NCBI RefSeq assembly: GCF_900188375.1
Contig: NZ_FZOO01000004.1
Coordinates: forward strand, 186,001-250,000
Source: Geodermatophilus pulveris
GTDB taxonomy: Bacteria > Actinomycetota > Actinomycetes > Mycobacteriales > Geodermatophilaceae
Length of the DNA stretch: 64,000 nt
Direction of reading: 5' to 3'
The position numbers were made by a program, and so were the translations under genes. Below, piece after piece: positions 8,280-20,442 of this stretch. The notes beneath the pieces are model-generated. The model had not been told where the DNA came from and searched no databases. It worked only from the letters and a program-made list of their open reading frames with translations. Positions within the stretch are counted from its first letter, which is position 1; each line of letters begins with the position of its first letter.

Positions 8280-8741
8280 ATGGCCGCTCACCCCGATCCG
8301 GCGTGCGGGCCGGCCCGGCGTCCGGCGCCGCGCACCGACCGCCGGCGGCGCAGCGGGCCCGCGGCTGCGACGGGTCCGGTGACGGCGCTGCGGGTGGAGG
8401 TCCGTCCCGGCCGGCCGCAGCCGGTCGTGGCGGTGACCGGCGACCTGGGCGCCCGCGGGGGACCGCTGCTGGCAGCCCTCGTCGAGTACGTGGCCGCGAC
8501 GGCCGGCTCGCCCGTGGCGGTGGACCTGGGTGGTGTGTTCTCCGTCGACGCGCACGGCGTCGCACCGGTCCGGCACTCCGGCGTGGTGGTCGTCGCGGCC
8601 TCCGCGCCGGTGCGCCACCTGCTCACCGCCCTGGGGGCACCCGTGGTCAGCGGGCCGGTGCCCGGCCCGCGGGCCGCTGCGCCCGGCCGCGGGGCAGCGG
8701 CCCGGCCGGTCGCCGGCGGTCGACCGGGACCGGCCGGCTGA
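8280..8741 (+). CDS. STAS-like domain protein
   Basis: 153 residues. After a basic, Pro/Arg-rich N-terminus (1-32), a domain resembling STAS (anti-sigma-factor antagonist fold) runs from about 35 to 120: PQPVVAVTGDLGARGGPLL, then SPVAVDLGGVFSVDAHGVAP and a final VRHLLTALG helix. The canonical D-S/T-S/T-G-L phosphorylation motif is replaced by SVDAHG, so classic serine phosphorylation is unlikely. The C-terminus is low-complexity Pro/Gly/Ala. No anti-sigma kinase is nearby. The gene is followed 11 bases later by a membrane protein. Family call by fold pattern only. Confidence 0.5.
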   Translation: MAAHPDPACGPARRPAPRTDRRRRSGPAAATGPVTALRVEVRPGRPQPVVAVTGDLGARGGPLLAALVEYVAATAGSPVAVDLGGVFSVDAHGVAPVRHSGVVVVAASAPVRHLLTALGAPVVSGPVPGPRAAAPGRGAAARPVAGGRPGPAG

Positions 8742-8752
8742 GGGGAGGAACC

Positions 8753-9412
8753 GTGCTGCTCGACGACCCCGGCCCGCGGACGCCGGACCCCACCGGACCG
8801 CCGCCGGCCCTGTCCGACCCGGTCCCGCGGTGGTGCCGGGTGCTGGGCGGGGCCGGAGCGGTGGTCATCCCCGCCTACGTCCTGCCCGTCGCGCTGCTCG
8901 GCGCGCTGGTGACGCCCGCGTGGGTGGTCCTGCTCACCGGCCCGGTGCTGGGCCTCTTCGTCGCCGCCGTGGTGCTCACCGTGGCCCACCCCGAGCCCGA
9001 TGTGCCCGGGACCCGTCGGGCGGCGGCCGGCGCCGGCGCGGGTGCGGTCCTGCTCGTCCCGTTCACCGCTGGGCTCGGTCTCCTGGGCGCGACCGGCCTG
9101 GGGCTCACGGTCGTCGTGCTCGCCCTGGCGCCGTTCGTCGTCGCCGACCGGGTCTGCCGGCCGGGCGACGACCTGGGACGGGTCCTCGAGCAGGCGTCGG
9201 CGCTGCCGACCGGCCGTCTCCTCGACGCCTGGCGGTCGACCGGCGAGGTGCTCCGCGGCCGGCCGACCGCGCGGGACCTGGCGCGGGTCGCCCGCCTGCG
9301 CGCCGTGCTGATCGACGAGCTCGCCGGCCGGGACCCGGCCGGGGTCGAGGCCTGGCTGCGCTCCGGGGACGACCGTCCCGACCGGCACGTCCGCGGGCAC
9401 GTGACCGGCTGA
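8753..9412 (+). CDS. Hypothetical membrane protein
   Basis: 219 residues, family not recognised. It has four hydrophobic segments at about 32-54, 56-78, 91-113 and 115-132. These are followed by a soluble helical C-terminal region of about 85 residues rich in Arg and Asp (DLARVARLRAVLIDELAGRD). GTG 8753 was chosen because AGGGGAGGAA precedes it. It probably forms a transcription unit with the STAS-like gene (11-base gap). No function can be assigned. Confidence 0.6.
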   Translation: MLLDDPGPRTPDPTGPPPALSDPVPRWCRVLGGAGAVVIPAYVLPVALLGALVTPAWVVLLTGPVLGLFVAAVVLTVAHPEPDVPGTRRAAAGAGAGAVLLVPFTAGLGLLGATGLGLTVVVLALAPFVVADRVCRPGDDLGRVLEQASALPTGRLLDAWRSTGEVLRGRPTARDLARVARLRAVLIDELAGRDPAGVEAWLRSGDDRPDRHVRGHVTG

Positions 9413-9455
9413 GCGGGTGGCGGCGGGCCCGGCTCCCCGGGACGTCGCGCACGGC

Positions 9456-10694
9456 TCACACGGTGGAGACCCCCAGCAGGCGGGTCAGCTCGGCGGACAG
9501 CCGGTCCAGCTCGCGGGCCGCGGTGCGGGCGCTGTCGACGTCCTGCGCGCTGCGCTCGGCGTCCTCGCTGACCGACGTCAGCGTGCCGGTGAACGACGTG
9601 GCGCCGTCGGCGGCGGCCCCGACGCTGCGGCTGAGCTCGGCGGTGACGGCCGTCTGCTCCTCGACCGCGCTGGCGATCGTGGTCCGGTGGTCGTTCATGT
9701 CGCGCACCACCTCGGCGATCCGGCCGATGGAGCCACGGCCGCCGTGGTGTCGCCCTGGATGCCGGTCACCCGCCGGGCGATCTCCTCGCTGGCGCGGGGA
9801 GGCCTGCTGGGCCAGCTCCTCGACCTCGTTGGCGACGGCGAAGCCCTTGCCGGCCTCGCCGGCCCGCGCGGCCTCGATGGTCGCGTTGATCGCCAGCAGG
9901 TCGGTCCGCTCGGCGACCGCGGCGATGACCTTGACGACGGCGCCGATCTCCGCCGAGCTGGCGCCCAGCGTGGCCACCGTGGCCTCGGTCTGGCGGGCGA
10001 GGTCGGCGGCGCTGCGGCCCACCCGGGCGGCCTCGTTGGCGCTGCGCGCGATCTCCGCGATCGACGCGCCCATCTGCTCGGCACCGGCCGCCGCGGACGT
10101 GACGCCCGCGCTGATCTCGCCGGCGGCCAGCTCCGCGGCGCGCGCCTGGTCGCGGCTGCGGGCGGCCCGGTCGCCCAGGCCGTCGGCCACCGTGGCCACG
10201 GCGCCGGCGGAGGCGGCCGGGGTGCGGGCGCACGTGCCGACGTCGCGGACGGTGCCGGACACCTCGTCCACGAAGCGGTTGAACGCCCGCGACAGGTCGG
10301 TGACCTCGTCGCGCCCGGACTCGTCCATCCGCTGGGTCAGGTCGCCCTCGCCGTCGGTGATCTCGGCCATGCGGGCGCGCAGCCGCTCCAGCGGGGCGGT
10401 CAGCCGGCGGCCGACCAGCCAGGCGATGCCGCCGCCGGCGAGGGCCACGAGCAGGACGGCGACGACGACGCCGGTGAGCATCGAGGAGCGGCCGGCGTCG
10501 AGCCGGGAGCCGCCGGCCCGGCCGAGCACGTGCTGGGCGACGGCGAGGTCGGAGTCGACCTCGGCCGCGGTGGAGGCGCCCTGGGTGGACACGACGTCGT
10601 GGACGCCGGCGGCGAAGCCGCCGCTCTGCCAGGCGCTGACGCCCCCGACGGCCACCCCGGTGGCTGCGACGCACGCCGTCGCGAGCGCCACCAC
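9456..10694 (-). CDS. Methyl-accepting chemotaxis protein with two compensating frameshifts
   Basis: 412 residues. It has TM1 at residues 1-20, a very short extracytoplasmic region of about 50 residues, and TM2 near 72-94 ([20 protein letters not shown]). A HAMP-like linker and the signalling domain follow, with the conserved tip [18 protein letters not shown]. Downstream of [10 protein letters not shown], residues about 298-320 are out of frame. Adding one base near 9731-9734 and removing one from the G run at 9796-9799 restores [19 protein letters not shown], the normal MCP text. The disturbed segment is the returning coiled-coil arm, so the receptor as written may be impaired. The sensor region is also far shorter than the roughly 150 residues usual. 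Start GTG 10694 is the first in frame. Confidence 0.75.
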   Translation of the reverse strand: MVALATACVAATGVAVGGVSAWQSGGFAAGVHDVVSTQGASTAAEVDSDLAVAQHVLGRAGGSRLDAGRSSMLTGVVVAVLLVALAGGGIAWLVGRRLTAPLERLRARMAEITDGEGDLTQRMDESGRDEVTDLSRAFNRFVDEVSGTVRDVGTCARTPAASAGAVATVADGLGDRAARSRDQARAAELAAGEISAGVTSAAAGAEQMGASIAEIARSANEAARVGRSAADLARQTEATVATLGASSAEIGAVVKVIAAVAERTDLLAINATIEAARAGEAGKGFAVANEVEELAQQASPRQRGDRPAGDRHPGRHHGGRGSIGRIAEVVRDMNDHRTTIASAVEEQTAVTAELSRSVGAAADGATSFTGTLTSVSEDAERSAQDVDSARTAARELDRLSAELTRLLGVSTV

Positions 10695-10769
10695 GTTGGT
10701 CCTGATGTCCCACCCCCCACGGACGGAGGAGGCCGCCGCGGGGCGCTGTGGCAGGGGTCACCCGCGCCC

Positions 10770-10775
10770 TATGAT
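10770..10775 (+). promoter_or_regulatory. Candidate -10 box of pfkA
   Basis: TATGAT, a near-consensus -10 hexamer, lies 72 bases before the ATG at 10848. The leader carries a Shine-Dalgarno sequence (GGAGGA) just before the start. Confidence 0.5.
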
Positions 10776-10847
10776 CACGGCTCTGACCTGCGACGGCACG
10801 CTCCCGCCGATGACGGCGGCGCCCGGCCCTCCCGGAGGACGGCACCC

Positions 10848-14335
<3,488 letters not shown>

Positions 14336-14413
14336 CCCGCCGGTCGGCGGGTCGCCGGCTGTCCACAGGTCCCGCCTCCTCCGGTCCCGGCGGCTGCTCC
14401 CGGCCAGGCTGAG

Positions 14414-15337
14414 GTGGTGGCGCACGATCCGCGACGACTCGTCGGCGACCCCGGCTGGATCCCCGTGTCCGAGCTGCTCCGGGAGGTCAGCCGGAGCACC
14501 GTCCGCACCTGGGTGGCGACGGGCCGGCTGACCCGCCTCGGGCCCGGGGTCCTCGCGCTGCCCGCTGCGGCCGGGGACTGGCGGGTCCGGGTGGCGGCGA
14601 CCTCGCACGGGCGCGAGGCCGTCGCGAGCCACACGACGGCCCTGGCCCTGTGGGAGCTGGCCGAGCACCCGCCCGGGCCGGTGCACCTCACCACCGGGCC
14701 GAGCGGGAGCGGCCGGGGCTCGCCGGGGGTGGTGGTGCACCGGGCGACCAGCGCCTGGGAAGACCGGCGCCGGGTCGACGGGTTGGCGGTCAGCGCCGTC
14801 GAGCGAACGGTGGTCGACACCCGGGCCAGACCGGACCTGCTGCCGCGGCCGCAGGCCAGGGCGGCGGCCATCACTGCCGTCCGTCGCCAGCTGTGCTCGC
14901 CCCGCCAGCTGGGGTACGAGCTCGCGCGGGACACCCGGCTGCCCGGTCGGGCGGAGCCGGCCGAGCAGGGCGGCCTGCTCGCCGACGGCTGCCGCAGCGA
15001 GCTCGAGATCTGGGGGTGCCTGCACGTGCTGCGGGGCCCGGGCATGCCGACCTCCGTCCTGCAGCGCCCGGTGACGGTCGGTGGGGAGACCTTCCTCCTC
15101 GGCGCTGCGTGCGAGGAGTCGATGCTCGCCGTCGAGATGGACGGTGCAGCCTCCCACGGCTCCAGGGCCCAACGGGAGTCGGACATCCGGCGCGACGCCC
15201 TGGTGGCGACCGCCGGGTGGCAGACCCTGCGGTTCGGCTACCGCCGGTTGACCGGCTCACCCAACGCGTGCCGACGCGACGTCCTGGCCGTGCACGCCGC
15301 CCGGCTGCGCCTGCTGCGCGGCGACGACGTGCGCTGA
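14414..15337 (+). CDS. AbiEi-like/Vsr-like protein of unknown function
   Basis: 307 residues. The N-terminal 60 residues (WIPVSELLREVSRSTVRTWV then GRLTRLGPGVLALP) resemble the winged-helix N-domain of AbiEi-type antitoxins. A central region has the SHTTALALWEL motif common in that family. The C-terminus resembles the DUF559/very-short-patch-repair endonuclease fold: AVEMDGAASHG, QRESDIRRDALVATAGWQTL and RFGYRRL. Such proteins are abundant in actinobacteria, usually without a partner toxin, and none is adjacent. The usual D-G-x-xH of the nuclease is only partly kept (EMDGAASHG). Activity is unproven. Confidence 0.6.
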   Translation: MVAHDPRRLVGDPGWIPVSELLREVSRSTVRTWVATGRLTRLGPGVLALPAAAGDWRVRVAATSHGREAVASHTTALALWELAEHPPGPVHLTTGPSGSGRGSPGVVVHRATSAWEDRRRVDGLAVSAVERTVVDTRARPDLLPRPQARAAAITAVRRQLCSPRQLGYELARDTRLPGRAEPAEQGGLLADGCRSELEIWGCLHVLRGPGMPTSVLQRPVTVGGETFLLGAACEESMLAVEMDGAASHGSRAQRESDIRRDALVATAGWQTLRFGYRRLTGSPNACRRDVLAVHAARLRLLRGDDVR

Positions 15338-15463
15338 CGCGCAGCCCCTGACCGGAGAACTGCGCGTTCCCGCACACCGTCGCTGCAGTCACCGGCTCAG
15401 GCGGCGGGGGCCTGCGCGGTGCCGTCGCGCTCGCTGCAGGGCGATGTCCGCGGCGTGGCCGGC

Positions 15464-17452
15464 TCAGTCCTGTCCGAAGGTCACCAGGATCGTCACCCGG
15501 GTGCCGACCTCCACCGTCTGCCCGGCCGCCGGGCTCTGCCGGAGCACGCGGTCGCCGTAGAACTGGCTCACCTGCACCTCCAGGCCGGCCTGGCGCAGCA
15601 GCGCCGCCGCCTCCTGCTGGGTGCGGCCGACGACGTCGGGCACCTGCACCTGGGGCAGCCCGGCCGACACCTGGATGGTGACGGTGCTCCCGTACGGCGC
15701 CTGCTGGCCGGCCGCGGGGGCGACCGCCATGACCTCGCCGGGGGCGACGGCGGCGCTGCGGCCCTCGCTGCGCTGCACCACGAACTCCAGGTCCCCCAGG
15801 TTGGCCGTGGCCTCCTCCGGGGACAGCCCGACGACCGCGGGCACCGTCACCGGCGAGTGGCCGCGGCTGACGTAGACCACCAGCTGCTCGCCCCGCTTGA
15901 GCTCGGTGCCCGGGTCGGGGTCGAAGCCGGTGACGTGCCCGACCGGCACGTCGTCGTCGTAGTCCTGCACCTCCCGGGCCTCCACCGGGAGGTCCTTCAG
16001 CGCCGTGCGGACGGTCTCCACCGGCTGGCCGACCCAGGCCGGGTCGGCCTCGAACCGCTCCGGGCCGCGCGAGACCACCAGGCGGACGTCGGAGCCGCGG
16101 ACGAGCTCGCCGCCGGTGGGGTCGGCGGAGATGACCACGCCCTCGGCGACGTCCTCGCTGAACTGCTCCTCGCAGCAGTCGGGGCGCAGCCCGGCCTCCT
16201 GCAGCAGGTCGATGGCCGCGGCCTGCTCGCGGCCGGCCAGCTGCGGCACCGTCGTCCAGCGCCCGGAGCCCAGCCACCAGCCGACCGCCCCGATGGTGAC
16301 CGCGGTGAGCAGCACGAGGGCGACGGCCAGCCGGGCGCGGCGCCGGCGGACGTGCAGGGGCACGCCGGCCCGGGCGGCCGCGGGCCGCCGCCCGGCGGGG
16401 TCGGGCGCCGGTCCGGAGCCGGTGCCCGGGTGGGTCGAGGCGCGCGACCCGCGGCCGGGCCGGGTGCCGCCGGAGGCGAGCACCTCGGTGCGCGGCCGGG
16501 GCGGGTCGCCGGCGTGCCGCGGCTGGCCGGGCCGGTTGGTCGGGCGCAGGGTCGCCGGGTTGGCCGCGCCGCGGCCGGTGGGCACCGGGACCCGCTCGAT
16601 GTGCAGGTCCTCGCGGACCTCATCGAGGTCGGCGAGGAAGGCGCCGGCGTCCAGCGGGCGGACGGCGGGGTCGCGCCGGGTGGTGCGGGTCACCAGCTCG
16701 TCGACCTCCCAGGGGAGGCCGGGGACCTCGGTGGACGGCCGGGGCACGTCGTGGTGCACGTGCTGGTAGGCCACCGCCAGGGGCGTGTCACCGCCGTAGG
16801 GCGGGTGCCCGGTGAGCATCTCGAACAGCACGACGCCGGCGGCGTAGACGTCGCTGCGGGCGTCGGCCTTGCCGCGCTCGAGCTGCTCCGGGGACAGGTA
16901 GGCCACCGTGCCGATGAGCACGCCGCCGGTGTGGCTGGTCTGGCCGGTGCCGGTGAGCGCGCGGGCCAGGCCGAAGTCGGCGACCTTCACCACGCCGTCG
17001 GCGCCGATGAGCACGTTCTCCGGCTTGATGTCGCGGTGCACGATGCCGGCGCGGTGCGCGGCGGTCAGCCCGGACAGCACCGGCTCCAGCACCGCGAAGG
17101 CCTCACCGACGGTGAGCCGGCCGCGGGCCTGCAGCAGGTCGCGCAGCGTGCGGCCGCGGACCAGCTCCATGACGAGGAACACCAGGCCCTGGTCGCTGCC
17201 CTGGTCGCTGACCGAGACGACGTTGGGGTGGCTGAGCATCGCCGCGGCCCGCGCCTCGCGGGTGAACCGGTCGACGAACGTGGGGTCGTGCATCAGGTGC
17301 TCGGCCATCACCTTGACCGCGACCGTGCGGTGCAACCGCAGGTCGGTGGCGGCGTAGACCGTGGACATCCCGCCGCGGGCCAGCCGCTCCTCGAGGAGGT
17401 AGCGCCCCTCGAGGACGAGGCCGACCACGGGGTCGGTCACGGCGGTGTCCAC
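15464..17452 (-). CDS. PASTA-domain serine/threonine protein kinase
   Basis: 662 residues. An N-terminal Hanks kinase domain (about 17-280) has the loop RGGMSTVY, Lys47, HRDIKPEN (Asp141), DFG (159-161) and APE-type text (YLSPEQLERG). A Pro/Arg-rich linker, one TM helix (VALVLLTAVTIGAVGWWLG) and four to five PASTA repeats outside the cell follow, each starting V-P-x-V/L-x-G. PASTA domains sense muropeptides or lipid II, so this kinase probably couples wall synthesis to signalling. It occupies the position of mycobacterial pknL, which lacks PASTA repeats. GTG 17452 is set by a leaderless TACACT box. The Rv2175c-like gene nearby encodes a known type of PknL substrate. Confidence 0.93.
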   Translation of the reverse strand: MDTAVTDPVVGLVLEGRYLLEERLARGGMSTVYAATDLRLHRTVAVKVMAEHLMHDPTFVDRFTREARAAAMLSHPNVVSVSDQGSDQGLVFLVMELVRGRTLRDLLQARGRLTVGEAFAVLEPVLSGLTAAHRAGIVHRDIKPENVLIGADGVVKVADFGLARALTGTGQTSHTGGVLIGTVAYLSPEQLERGKADARSDVYAAGVVLFEMLTGHPPYGGDTPLAVAYQHVHHDVPRPSTEVPGLPWEVDELVTRTTRRDPAVRPLDAGAFLADLDEVREDLHIERVPVPTGRGAANPATLRPTNRPGQPRHAGDPPRPRTEVLASGGTRPGRGSRASTHPGTGSGPAPDPAGRRPAAARAGVPLHVRRRRARLAVALVLLTAVTIGAVGWWLGSGRWTTVPQLAGREQAAAIDLLQEAGLRPDCCEEQFSEDVAEGVVISADPTGGELVRGSDVRLVVSRGPERFEADPAWVGQPVETVRTALKDLPVEAREVQDYDDDVPVGHVTGFDPDPGTELKRGEQLVVYVSRGHSPVTVPAVVGLSPEEATANLGDLEFVVQRSEGRSAAVAPGEVMAVAPAAGQQAPYGSTVTIQVSAGLPQVQVPDVVGRTQQEAAALLRQAGLEVQVSQFYGDRVLRQSPAAGQTVEVGTRVTILVTFGQD

Positions 17453-17459
17453 GCGGCCG

Positions 17460-17465
17460 AGTGTA
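17460..17465 (-). promoter_or_regulatory. Leaderless -10 box of PASTA kinase gene
   Basis: Read on the minus strand, TACACT ends 7 bases before the GTG at 17452. It decides this start over the longer in-frame start at 17527. Confidence 0.6.
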
Positions 17466-17566
17466 GGAGCGCCACCGTCCCGAGCCGGCCGTACACGCGG
17501 GGTGGCGGCGGGGTGTGACGGGCGCACCCGTCACAACGACACCGGGCGGCCCGCCGCGGTGCCCTC

Positions 17567-19051
17567 CTACAGCTCCAGGCCGGGATAGAGCGGGTGACGG
17601 TCCAGCATCTCGGCGGCCGCGTCGCGGGTCCGGTCGGCCAGGCCGTCGGCGGTGGCGTAGCGGGCCTTGGACGGCGACCCGTCGCGGGTGGCGGTCGGGG
17701 ACGTGCCCGACAGGACGTCGACGATGAGCTCGGCGGTGCGGTCGAACTCCGCCGCCCCGAACCCGCGGGTGGTCAGCGCGGGCGTGCCCAGCCGGACGCC
17801 GGAGGTGTACCAGGCGCCGTTCGGGTCGGCCGGGACGGCGTTGCGGTTGGTGACGATCCCGGCGTCCAGCAGCGCGGACTCCGCCTGCCGGCCGGTGAGA
17901 CCGAAGCCGGAGACGTCGACCAGCACCAGGTGGTTGTCGGTGCCGCCGGTGACCAGCGTCGCGCCGCGGCGGGCCAGGCCCTCGGCGAGGGTGACCGCGT
18001 TGTCGACGACGCGCTGGGCGTACCCGGCGAAGGCGGGCTGGCGGGCCTCGGCGAACGCGACGGCCTTGGCGGCCATGACGTGCGGCAGCGGGCCGCCGAG
18101 CACCATCGGACAGCCGCGGTCGACCGCGTCGGCGTACTCCGGCTGGGCCAGCACCATGCCGCCGCGCGGGCCGCGCAGCGACTTGTGCGTGGTGGTGGTG
18201 ACGACGTGCGCGTGCGGCACCGGGTCGAAGTCGCCGGTGAGCACCTTCCCGGCGACCAGGCCGGCGAAGTGGGCCATGTCCACGACGAGCGTGGCGCCCA
18301 CCTCGTCGGCGATCTCCCGCATCCGGGCGAAGTCCACCCGGCGCGGGTAGGCGGAGTAGCCGGCCATGAGGATCAGCGGCCGGAACTCCCGCGCCCGCTC
18401 GCGGACGGCGTCGTAGTCGAGCAGCCCCGTCCGCGGGTCGGTGCCGTAGGAGGACTGCTCGAACATCTTGCCGCTGATGTTGGGCCGGAAGCCGTGGGTC
18501 AGGTGACCGCCGGCGTCCAGGGACATGCCGAGCATCCGCTGGTCGCCGAGCTGGCGGCGCAGCGCCGTCCAGTCGTCGTCGGTGAGCTCGTTGACGTGCC
18601 GGACGCCGGCCTCCTCCAGGGCCGGGGACTCCACCCGGGTGGCCAGCACCGCCCAGAAGGCGACCAGGTTGGCGTCGATGCCCGAGTGCGGCTGCACGTA
18701 GGCGTGGGAGGCACCGAACAGCTCGCGGGCGTGCTCGGCGGCCAGCGCCTCGACCGTGTCGACGTTCTGGCAGCCGGCGTAGAAGCGGTGCCCGACGGTG
18801 CCCTCGGCGTACTTGTCCGACAGCCAGTTGCCCATGGTGAGCAGCACCGCGGGGCTGGCGTAGTTCTCGCTGGCGATCAGCTTCAGCGAGGCGCGCTGGT
18901 CGGCGAGCTCGGCGCCGATCGCCTCGGCCACCCGGGGCTCGACGGCCCCGATGACCTGCAGCGCGCTGCGGTAGGCGGCCGATGCCGCGGGGGCGTCGAA
19001 GGTGGCGGTGGCATCGGTCGACGCGGGGTGGGTCGTGACGGTGTCGGTCAT
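17567..19051 (-). CDS. glyA: Serine hydroxymethyltransferase, long form
   Basis: Interconverts serine plus tetrahydrofolate with glycine plus 5,10-methylene-THF; PLP-dependent. 494 residues, against about 420 for E. coli GlyA. Core motifs are complete: [38 protein letters not shown], the PLP lysine in [22 protein letters not shown]-type text and [13 protein letters not shown]. The extra length is an N-terminal extension of about 30 residues and an insertion of about 35 residues after [16 protein letters not shown] ([20 protein letters not shown]), a feature of one SHMT subgroup. ATG 19051. Expression is probably controlled by the ZTP riboswitch immediately upstream. Confidence 0.95.
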   Translation of the reverse strand: MTDTVTTHPASTDATATFDAPAASAAYRSALQVIGAVEPRVAEAIGAELADQRASLKLIASENYASPAVLLTMGNWLSDKYAEGTVGHRFYAGCQNVDTVEALAAEHARELFGASHAYVQPHSGIDANLVAFWAVLATRVESPALEEAGVRHVNELTDDDWTALRRQLGDQRMLGMSLDAGGHLTHGFRPNISGKMFEQSSYGTDPRTGLLDYDAVRERAREFRPLILMAGYSAYPRRVDFARMREIADEVGATLVVDMAHFAGLVAGKVLTGDFDPVPHAHVVTTTTHKSLRGPRGGMVLAQPEYADAVDRGCPMVLGGPLPHVMAAKAVAFAEARQPAFAGYAQRVVDNAVTLAEGLARRGATLVTGGTDNHLVLVDVSGFGLTGRQAESALLDAGIVTNRNAVPADPNGAWYTSGVRLGTPALTTRGFGAAEFDRTAELIVDVLSGTSPTATRDGSPSKARYATADGLADRTRDAAAEMLDRHPLYPGLEL

Positions 19052-19081
19052 GGCGGGCTCCAGCGCGAGGGGACGACGGGT

Positions 19082-19162
19082 GGGTGCCCAGGCGCCCGGC
19101 GGGGTGGTGCGGGCCGCTCCCCGGTGGTGGTCCACCTGTGCAGCGCCAGTCACGGCCCCGCG
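19082..19162 (-). ncRNA. ZTP (pfl) riboswitch upstream of glyA
   Basis: Read on the minus strand, the leader of glyA contains both conserved blocks of the pfl/ZTP aptamer: GGGGCCGTGACTGGCG (19159-19144) and, 50 bases later, GCCTGGGCA (19093-19085). Between them lie the hairpin TGGACCACCACCGGGGAG and a CCGGGC stem arm. ZTP riboswitches sense the purine intermediate ZTP/AICAR when 10-formyl-THF is short, and glyA is a classic target. Only about 30 bases separate the aptamer from the ATG, with GGAG close to the start, so translational or short-range control is likely. The mechanism is inferred. Confidence 0.92.
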
Positions 19163-19164
19163 TC

Positions 19165-19170
19165 ATCGTA
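19165..19170 (-). promoter_or_regulatory. -10 box of the glyA riboswitch transcript
   Basis: Minus-strand TACGAT lies about 6 bases before the first conserved block of the ZTP aptamer. Transcription would start at or just inside the 5' edge of the riboswitch. Confidence 0.55.
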
Positions 19171-19188
19171 TCCGGGCGGAGGGGGTCC

Positions 19189-19194
19189 TAGGCT
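19189..19194 (+). promoter_or_regulatory. Leaderless -10 box of Rv2175c-like gene
   Basis: TAGGCT ends 8 bases before the ATG at 19203. It is divergent from, and about 20 bases away from, the glyA promoter. Confidence 0.6.
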
Positions 19195-19202
19195 CGGGTG
19201 AC

Positions 19203-19526
19203 ATGGAGACGCTCACCCCTGCGGAGGTCGCCGCCGTCCTGGGGGTCTCCCCGAACCGGGTCCGCCAGCTGCTGCGCGAGCACCGGCTCATGGCCGTCCC
19301 CGGCAGCGGGAACAGCCGGATCCCGGCCGACTTCCTGCTCGACGGCGCCGTCCTCAAGCACCTGCCCGGGCTGATCACCGTCCTCAAGGACGGCGGGTTC
19401 AGCGACGAGGAGGTGTTCGCCTGGCTGTTCCGGGAGGACGACACGCTGCCCGGCACCCCGGTGGAGGCGCTCCGCCACGACCGGCACACCGAGGTCACCC
19501 GGCGGGCGCAGGCGCTCGCCTTCTGA
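19203..19526 (+). CDS. Rv2175c-family winged-helix DNA-binding protein
   Basis: 107 residues. The N-terminal helix-turn-helix LTPAEVAAVLGVSPNRVRQL is followed by a short wing (VPGSGNSRIPADFL) and a C-terminal helical region ending in EVTRRAQAL. In M. tuberculosis Rv2175c binds DNA and is phosphorylated by PknL on a threonine near the N-terminus, which abolishes binding. Here Thr3 or Thr5 could play that part, and the PASTA kinase gene is 1.7 kb away with glyA in between. ATG 19203 is fixed by the leaderless box. The 3' end overlaps crtB (opposite strand) by 32 bases. Confidence 0.88.
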   Translation: METLTPAEVAAVLGVSPNRVRQLLREHRLMAVPGSGNSRIPADFLLDGAVLKHLPGLITVLKDGGFSDEEVFAWLFREDDTLPGTPVEALRHDRHTEVTRRAQALAF

Positions 19527-20442
19527 CTCGCGTCCCGAGCCGTACCGCCTGTGCAGCGGCGAGCCGGCGGGCGAACACCGCCAGGCGGCGGGGCTTCGGC
19601 ACCCGCACCCGCCGGTCGAGCACCTGGTACCCGGCGCGCTCGATCTCGGTGAGGATGCCGCCGTAGAGGTCGGTGGCCGCGCGCACGCAGTCGCGGGACT
19701 CGGGGGCGAGCATCGCCGTCCCGGGGGCTGCGTCGTCGTAGCGCCGCCGGACGATGGCGACCATCTCCCGCATCAGCTCGCGGAACGCCGCGTCGTACCG
19801 CTTGGCCGCCAGCTGCTCGCGGGTCACCCCGTGCGCGGCCATGAGGTCCGCCGGCAGGTAGACCCGGCCGCGGTCGGCGTCCTCCCCGACGTCGCGCAGG
19901 AAGTTGGTCAGCTGGAACGCCTCGCCGAGCGCGATGGCGTGCGGCGCGGCCTCCTCGGGGGCCACCCCGGGGGCGGTGCCCAGCACCGGCAGCACCTGCA
20001 GCCCGATGACCGCCGCCGAGCCCCACGTGTAGCGCTCCAGGGCGGCCAGGTCGGCGTAGCCGGTGACGGTGAGGTCGCTGGTCATCGCGGCGAGGAAGTC
20101 GACGAGGTGCTCCACCGGGATGCGGTACCGGCGGTAGGTGTGCACCGTGGCCAGGCGCACCGGGTCGTCGGACCAGCCGGCCGAGAGCTCGGCCAGCAGC
20201 GCCCGCGACCAGTCGGCGAGGTCGCCGGCCGGGTCGGCGCCGGGGTGGTCGACCAGGTCGTCGGCGGTGCGCGCGGCGGCGTAGAGGGCGTGGATCGCCG
20301 GCCGGCGGTCGGGGGTGAGCAGCCGGGTGGCCAGGTGGTAGCTCTTGCCGTGCTCGGCGTTGACCGCCGCGCAGTACCGGTAGGCGGCGTCCAGCCGGGC
20401 CTGCTGCTCCGCCCGGGTGCGCGGCGGCTGCACGGCGGTCAC
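19495..20442 (-). CDS. crtB: Phytoene synthase (squalene/phytoene synthase family)
   Basis: Joins two geranylgeranyl diphosphates head to head into phytoene. 315 residues with both Asp-rich sites: AARTADDLVDHPG near residue 50 and LTNFLRDVGEDADRGRVYLP near residue 170. The N-terminal AYRYCAAVNAEHGKSYHLAT is typical. GTG 20442 overlaps the crtI stop (GTGA). It is the last gene of crtE-crtI-crtB. The basic C-terminal tail (RRLAAAQAVRLGTRVRRR) overlaps the convergent Rv2175c-like gene. Confidence 0.93.
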   Translation of the reverse strand: MTAVQPPRTRAEQQARLDAAYRYCAAVNAEHGKSYHLATRLLTPDRRPAIHALYAAARTADDLVDHPGADPAGDLADWSRALLAELSAGWSDDPVRLATVHTYRRYRIPVEHLVDFLAAMTSDLTVTGYADLAALERYTWGSAAVIGLQVLPVLGTAPGVAPEEAAPHAIALGEAFQLTNFLRDVGEDADRGRVYLPADLMAAHGVTREQLAAKRYDAAFRELMREMVAIVRRRYDDAAPGTAMLAPESRDCVRAATDLYGGILTEIERAGYQVLDRRVRVPKPRRLAVFARRLAAAQAVRLGTRVRRRAPAPAG

